Part shown: positions 57,950 to 64,000 of the stretch, in pieces | Position numbering within the stretch: the first letter of the stretch is position 1 | Layout of the letters: each line of letters starts with the position of its first letter | Assembly (NCBI GenBank): GCA_033439795.1 | Contig: JAUTDP010000005.1 | Location: forward strand, 248,001 to 312,000 | DNA from: Sordaria brevicollis | Lineage: Eukaryota; Ascomycota; Sordariomycetes; Sordariales; Sordariaceae | DNA length: 64,000 bases | Reading direction: 5' to 3' | Notes under the pieces: model-generated | What the model was told of the DNA's origin: nothing | Databases searched by the model: none | The model's input: only the letters and a program-made list of their open reading frames with translations | Position numbers and translations under genes: made by a program

Positions 57950-60470
57950 ATAATAAAATATATAGGTTACTCGTAATAATTGGCTCTATTTAGTAATATT
58001 ATTTTTTTATTGAAAAAAAGGTCGTAATATATTATTATAATATTGAAAAGCTATAGGTAGCCTATATACGCCACTATTTATACGATAATTTCTAATTTAA
58101 ATTTAAATTCCCTACCCTTATTTATACCCTTATCTACGTTAATACTTTTAGAATTATTAAAATTATTTAATATAATAATAATAACCTGTATATAGTTAGT
58201 AAGTACTTTTAATTTTTTATTTACTACCGTTATAATTATTATAGTAATTTCCTTTTTTTAGAGTTTATAATAGCTTTCTCCTTCCCTTTCTTAGAAGGAG
58301 AGGGTTTAGTTTTTTTGCGTAGAGGAAGGTAGGGTATTAATACGGTTAATTCTATAGATAAAGGCCCTATTAAAGAAGGTTCTATTTTTATTACCCTTTT
58401 AGCGATTCAATAAAGGTATTTTAATAAGGTTAAGAAAATTAGGAATTCCTTTATACTTTTATTATTTAAAATAATTTTTCTTGAAGAAGAATTCCCCCTC
58501 TTAATTTTCCTGGCCCTTTTTTTATTATAGGTTTTAAAAGGTATATAATCTTTATATATTAAAAGTAGGGTAGTTTTTTTTATTTCTTCGAAGCGTTAAT
58601 CCTTTTCGTTTTTAAAATTGGCTAAAAATATTTTTATATTTTACTTTGATTATATTACCTTTTATACTTTTATTTTAAGAATATAGAAATCAAAATCTTA
58701 TTTCTATAAATTAATAAAATGAATATAACGAACTTTATTACACTTATTTTTAATTTTATTCTATCCTTTTTCTATATATAGTACGTATTTGTATTTTAAG
58801 TTATCCTTCGTAATAAATATAAGACCGTTTTTATTGAAAATAAGAATTTTATTAATAATAGGACTTTTTTTTTTTTACTTTGGGGTTTACGTAGTAATTA
58901 CTATTTAACATTAGGGTTATTTTCAAAAGCGACTTTTTTAATAAAGGCTATATTTATTCGCTAAGTCTTTTTTAAACCTTTTTTTATATCGAATAACGTT
59001 TTAGCGGCTACTTTAGTATTTAAAACCTTTTTCGTATATATTCTATCCCCTATAGTAATATAGCGTTACGGGTTTTATTTTTTTATTCCACTTCGATATA
59101 GTAAAATTATAATTCTTATTAGTCGAATATTATTTAATAATTATTAATAGAAACCTTTAACGTTATTTTAGCGTTATTCATATTCCTTTTTAATAGAGAA
59201 TTGGCAATATTAAGGCGCTTTTAAATAATTAACAATTCGAGGGTACGTAGAGCCTTCCGTAATATAATAGCTTCGAATTTTTTAGGGAATAGGGGTTCTT
59301 ATTTTATTTTAATAAATACGTACAATTAACTAAGAAGGATATTTATAATAATAATATATATATTAATTATACTTATATTATTAAATAAATAATAGTAATA
59401 TATATAATTTAAATAGTTAGAACTTTATTTTTTCCTACCCTTTATAAATATTATTGTATATAAACCTAACCTCTTTAACCTTCTTCTAATGATTTAAAAA
59501 TATTATACGATTAATTATTATAGTACTATTAGTAATATTATTAATTAGAGCCTTTTAGTAAACCTTTTTAACTATTTAGTATACCCTTATATTAAATAAT
59601 TATAGTATATAGTTAGTATAGGATAGGAGCGTTATAAGGATAATATTAAAGGTATTATAATATTATAGGATATTAAAATCCTTATAAGTTTTAAATCTAT
59701 TTATAAATAATACCCTATATACTTTCGATTTTATTAATATAATAATTATAATAGCTTCTTCTAATCTTTTGAATAGGGGGGGATAGTCTAGTAATATATT
59801 AAACTATTCCTCGATTATACTATTAAAGGAAGGGGATAATTTGAAGGAATATTTATTAAAGTATTTAATTTATTGTATAGTTCGATAAGTATTATTATAT
59901 CCAATTATAATATTAATTATAATTATATTTAAATTAACCTCGTAATTAATTAATACGTTACCCTATACTATAATTTAAGCTTTGAATATTAGGAAGGAGG
60001 GTATATTCTTTACTATAATTAATATAATATTAATAATAGTAACATTTTCCTTATTATTAGGATTAAAAATAACCTTTCTTATACGTACCCTATTCTTTAC
60101 CAATAATATATATTATTATATTAATTAATAAAGAAATTATACTAAAATAATATAAGGGATATAATTAATAAAAAATACTTTTATAATTTCTTTAATCTCC
60201 TTTATTTAAAATGGAAATTTATTTATATTTTAAATATTTTCTTCCTTAATATTAAAATTAGTATAAATAGCTTTAACTTCTTTAAATTAATTTTTAAGGG
60301 AGTTTAACTAGCCTTTTACGTTTATACATTTTATATCCTTAAAATTGGCCGCTTTAAATTCGAATTCTGAATATTATTTCCGCTATTTAATTACCTATTA
60401 CTTATATAATTGAATAGATAGAGGAATTAGTTTTTAATCCCTTAATTAATTAATTAATTTAATTAGTATT
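57950..60470 (-). pseudogene. Fot1/pogo-type (Tc1-mariner superfamily) transposase relic
   Basis: On the minus strand between about 60100 and 59850 a decayed frame reads NPNNKENVTIINIILI followed by IPSFLIFKA, a pattern typical of the pogo/Fot1 DDE transposase core (N-ENVT...P-FIFK). Near 59600-59500 ITLLSYTNYIL and then a stop precede the LQPLD-type region. Stops are TAA/TAG where CAA/CAG would be expected. Neurospora is known to carry RIP-inactivated Fot1-like copies (Punt). Exact ends and terminal repeats could not be defined; the limits given are approximate. Confidence 0.65.
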
Positions 60471-60477
60471 ATAGGTC

Positions 60478-60905
60478 TAGCGCCCAAAGTTTAGAGGTCT
60501 AGCATTTACCAAACTGCCGCTCGGACTACCCTAACCTACCGGCGGTAGGTAAGGGGGCTCTAGGACCACCGAAGGTGCCTAATCCTCTAAAAGGTTCTCT
60601 AACTTACCCTACTTAAATAATACGGGTAACCTGGGGATGCTTCTCAAATACAATATGTAGTATTTAATAAGCTATAGAGAATAATATTATTCGAAGAAAG
60701 GAACGCCGAAGGCGCGCCGCACGGCGCAACTCTTATACGAATCGTTCCTTATCTTATCGTTAAACCCGCACCCGTAATTATAAATAGAGCCAGCGACTTG
60801 GTACTTAGGTGAATATAAACGCGTCGCGTTCGCCAAGTGCCAACGCGGAGACCGCGCTATACGGGGTAGGCAATTATATATAATTACCCTACCCAAATAA
60901 TAGTA
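60478..60905. mobile_element. GC-richer island, possible LTR of the gypsy relic
   Basis: A roughly 430-bp island that keeps CpG and some CpA within the RIP block. It contains hairpins (ACCTACCG-G-CGGTAGGT near 60532-60548; GGTAGGCAATTATATATAATT pairing with its 3' side near 60866-60895), CG-rich palindromes (GGCGCGCC) and a direct repeat TTACCCTAC-2-AAATAATA at about 60603 and 60885. It lies just past the 3' end of the gypsy Pol relic, where an LTR is expected. No TG..CA ends or second copy could be verified. Confidence 0.4.
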
Positions 60906-62577
60906 TTTATATATATATAATATATTTATCCAGTATTAAATCCCAGCTTATAAAGTAAATATTAATACCTTTACTAGTATTTTCCTCAATTCTTATTCCT
61001 ACGTATAATATATTTCTTCAATACCTTATTTCGGCCTCCCTTCCTTTCCTAATATTCCTTAATTAATTCCTTCGTATTATTTAATTCCTTCTTATACTTC
61101 TATTAATTATATTAATAACTGTAGTTAAATTATTTTAATCGATAATATATATTATCCTTCTTTTCCTTATAATTTAAGATAATTTCAATTTCGTAATTAT
61201 TATTATTACCGTCGGAATTTTGCGAATCTTCAATTAGGCCGGGTAAAGGTATAGTACGATTAAAAGGATTAATTTCCTTAAGGGTAAACTTTAAGTATAT
61301 AATAGAAATTATTAAATATATTTTCATTTTATTAGGAAAATCTAATTTATATACTAATTTACTTACCTTTTAAATAATTTTAAAAGGGCCGATTTATTAT
61401 TATAATATTTTCCTAAATAATTTTCCCAAAAGGTAATATCCTTTATAAAATTTTATAAATATTTTGTTATTAATATTCAAATCGATTAGTCGGTAATTAA
61501 TATTATAACGACGCTTAATATTAATTATAATAAAATTTATAACTAATTTAGCATTTTTACGAATATATTCTCGAAAGATTTAATAATCGTTAATTTCCTC
61601 TAATTTAAATAATAAATCGAAGGGATGAGCGAATTTATAACCGAAGAGATATTTATAGGGACTAGCTTTAATAATATTAATATATACGCTATTAAAATTC
61701 TATTATAGTTAAATTATAATATTTAATTAAATTTTAGTAGGGTTATAGAAAATATAGAATCGTAAAGCGATTTCAATTAATTAATTTTTTCGTTCGGCTA
61801 ATCTATCTCCTTACGGATAATAAACGGTAATTATAAGTAATTTAGTACTAAGAGCCTTTTAGAATCCTTTTTAAAGGTCGGATATAAATTTACGGTCCTA
61901 ATTTAAAATAATAGTTAAAAATATACCCTAATCCGTTAATAATAATATTTATATAATAATCTTCGCTTAGTCTTTAATTATATATATAATATATCCGGGG
62001 ATTAAAAGCGTTCTTTTAAATAATTTATTAGTAATAAGAATTAAGTAATTAAAGACGTCGAATCCTTATATATATTAAGGGGTACCGATAATAGTAATTT
62101 TTAGTAGACTTATAATAAAATTAATAGCGATAATACGTATAGGAAGGGTATTTTTAAGGCGAATAGGCTAATAATTACCGATTAGAGTATTTCAATCGGT
62201 TTAATTCAAATTATAGGTAGGGTAGTTCTAAATATAGACTTTTACGAAATAGGACTTTCTAAGGAATAAAAATCCTTTTAAATCGTATATTATTCTATTT
62301 TTTCCGAAGTAATACTTTTTATTATAAACTTTTTATAAAATTGTTTAAATATATTCGAAAGGGATATAAAGTATTTTAATATTATCGTCCTATTAATTAT
62401 ATAATAGCCCGTATTAATTTATAATAAAAGGATATCTAAGGTAATAAAAGTTATTACCGTCTTCGGTAAGGAAGTCCTTTAAGTCTTCTAATATATAAGC
62501 GAATTTAGTATTTTTTTTATATTTTTTTATAAAACGCTTACGTAATATTTCGTTTATTACCGTTTCCGAATATATAT

Positions 62578-63200
62578 TGAGATGGGGCGGATAAACAGGT
62601 ACAAGGGTATACGGCTAGACAGCAGATTTTTTCCGAATTTTTTCGAAAATTTTTCGTAATTTTTCATTCTAGAGGAATTCTTCCAAGGATTTTCCCTAGT
62701 CATAATCTAAAAAAAGAGGTACAGGACAAGGATACATTATAATAAACTAATTTGAAGGAAATATAATAGTAGTACATTAAGCAAATTAAAAAAGAAAGCT
62801 ATGGAATGAATTTCGGACTTTTATATAGAAAGAAGGAAAACTCTAAAAGAATAAAAGGAGAGAAGGGTAATTAGAAAGAAAAGAAGGAAGGTTAAGCAAC
62901 TTTTGCTAGAATAATAATCAGACTTTATTCAATCTTTAAGATAAAAATCTTCTTCAATTTGGTGAAAATCAACTCCTTGATCAAGTCTTTGAGACTTCCT
63001 AACCCTACTTCTATAATGGGTAAAAGAAAAAATATAATTAAATCGAAAAAAATATTCCTACTATTAGATTACTCCTTTCTCCCCTATAAATCTATTCCTC
63101 TCTCTACTCTTTTAATCTTATCAGAAGTTTTTAATATGGCTCCTTTCCCAATTGTTGTGGTGGTAGTGGTTATTTGGGGTTGTTTTTCTTCCCCATTTCA
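62578..63200. mobile_element. Solo-LTR-like insertion (623 bp), not RIP-mutated
   Basis: The block starts TGAGATGGGG and ends CCCCATTTCA, giving TG..CA ends in a 10-base imperfect inverted repeat, and is flanked by ATAT on both sides (62574-62577 and 63201-63204). Inside, CpA and TpG are common, in sharp contrast to the flanks. Removing it with one ATAT keeps the gypsy frame. It has no coding capacity of note. It fits a solo LTR or a small non-autonomous element inserted after the gypsy copy was mutated. Confidence 0.7.
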
Positions 63201-63477
63201 ATATAGAAGATTTCCTTAACGAATTAAATATTATCGAAGACCGCTTCCCCTTCGGAATTACCGTTATTGCCCTTCGCTTTTAAACGGCTAAGCGCATTTA
63301 GAAGAAAATTAATTTTTCCGGGGATATAGTAGATTTTAAGATTATATTAGGATAAATATATTAATATATTAATAAATTATCGATTTACCTTATCGGTTAA
63401 TATCGTACGGAGAGAGGTCTATTCTACAATCCCCTTCGTAATTGAATAATCCGTAAATACAATTACTAATTTATTAT

Positions 63478-63916
63478 GAGAACCTCTATCTGCACGGGGT
63501 AAAAACTCTATCTGCACGGGGAAAAAAATCACTAAGTTCAAGGCCGTTTTTCACAATCATAATTAATTCATTATTTCACAAAAAGTACATCGGATTTTTT
63601 ACTATTTTTTACTCTTCCTACCACTTATTTTTTTTAATTCGTAACTAGCCGGAAAGGTAGCCAAACTTTAGTCCAAAGTTTAGGGGAAAAAGAAAGATAT
63701 TAAAAAATAAAATAATGAAAATAGAGGGTAATTTGGCACTTTCTTATTCTTAAGAGGGGGAAGTTGGTTGTAGTACCAAAAAATCCGCAAAATTCTACGA
63801 AAAATGTCAATGCCGTTTTTATGCCAAGAAATGGCCTGGGCGTTGAGTTATCCTCAAAAAACAAAAAATGTTCCCCGTGCAAATAGAGTTTTTACCCCGT
63901 GCAAATAGCGTTTCTC
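63478..63916. mobile_element. hAT-like MITE (439 bp) with 8-bp target duplication
   Basis: The element is flanked by identical 8-mers TTTATTAT (63470-63477 and 63917-63924). Its terminal inverted repeats are about 46 bases with about four mismatches; each starts GAGAA and holds two copies of CTAT-Y-TGCACGGGG spaced by TAAAAACT. Eight-base duplications are typical of hAT transposons. The interior has many CpA/TpG, so it escaped RIP, and no transposase. It splits the gypsy RNase H relic; the frame resumes exactly on removal of the element plus one 8-mer. Confidence 0.85.
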
Positions 63917-64000
63917 TTTATTATATAAATGAATATAGGTATTAAATTTTTTAATAGCCTAAATTAAATATATTATTTTTAATTTAGACGGGTTATATTT

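Larger units (their letters stand above)
57900..64000. mobile_element. RIP-mutated, AT-rich transposon block
   Basis: From about 57900 the sequence turns into TA-rich DNA in which CpA and TpG are nearly absent by eye, while CpG and GpC remain in places. That pattern is what repeat-induced point mutation (CpA to TpA on both strands) leaves. Reading frames are broken by TAA/TAG stops but relics of a Fot1/pogo transposase and a Ty3/gypsy polyprotein can still be read on the minus strand. Such blocks are usually DNA-methylated heterochromatin in Neurospora. Confidence 0.92.
61020..64000 (-). pseudogene. Ty3/gypsy (chromovirus-type) Pol relic, RIP-mutated
   Basis: Reading the minus strand from the window end: an RNase H-type stretch (LIVFTDY-like: VIVFTDYSITKGIVE at about 63470-63420; IPGKINFLLNALSRL near 63310), then, after an inserted element, an integrase region whose C-terminal part reads KRRYNINYRLIDLNI and FYKGYYLLGK (about 61530-61420), then a chromodomain-like tail ending NTKELIKEY near 61060. 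Several in-frame stops are TAA or TAG, as expected from RIP at CAA/CAG. It runs beyond the right edge, so reverse transcriptase and gag would lie outside. Two unmutated elements interrupt it. Confidence 0.8.

Noticed and set aside
62959..63219. 86-codon plus-strand frame in the solo-LTR-like element
   Set aside because: It runs out of the element into RIP DNA and has no recognisable domain.

Overview
The window looks like filamentous ascomycete chromosomal DNA, most likely Neurospora or a close relative in the Sordariaceae. Genes carry short introns (about 50-130 nt) with GTRNGY-type donors and CTRAC branch sites just before the acceptor. Intergenic spaces are long. The last 6 kb is extremely AT-rich and nearly empty of CpA/TpG, which is the signature of repeat-induced point mutation (RIP). 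I did not find tRNA, rRNA or CRISPR sequences. Exon coordinates were worked out by hand from splice motifs and reading frame; no alignment was run.

Layout: (1) 0-15 kb: a prenylated TeaR-like polarity protein (89-2233, minus), MKT1 (6711-9134, plus), a Gyp7-type Rab GAP (10042-12917, plus) whose frame is broken by one base, and an Sfk1-type membrane protein (13417-14418, minus). (2) 15-29 kb: CDK7/Kin28 kinase (15878-17165, plus), recyclin-1 (17609-20828, minus), ER glucosidase I (21635-24210, minus) and a bZIP protein (27185-28994, minus). (3) 29-45 kb: a 4.5-kb gap, mitoribosomal mS41 (33531-34262, minus) divergent from a large SHPRH/Irc20-type SNF2-RING protein (35383-40270, plus), two foldback repeats at 41.0-41.8 kb, and a malic enzyme (42367-44926, minus) with two possible N-termini. 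(4) 45-57 kb: about 8 kb with no recognisable gene, then the Rad16 repair ATPase (53392-56965, minus). (5) 57.9-64 kb: RIP-mutated transposon graveyard: a Fot1/pogo-like transposase relic, a less mutated GC island that may be an LTR, and a Ty3/gypsy chromovirus relic on the minus strand that runs off the window. Two younger insertions without RIP interrupt the gypsy relic: a 623-bp solo-LTR-like element and a 439-bp hAT-like MITE with an 8-bp target duplication.

The genes are ordinary housekeeping genes and do not form a cluster. Shared themes are membrane traffic and polarity (TeaR, Gyp7, recyclin, Sfk1), DNA damage (Irc20-like, Rad16) and mitochondria (mS41, malic enzyme). The most informative parts are the nested insertions in the RIP region, the alternative 5' ends of the malic enzyme, the KDEL tail on glucosidase I and the Gyp7 frameshift. 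I see no evidence for a wholly new system.
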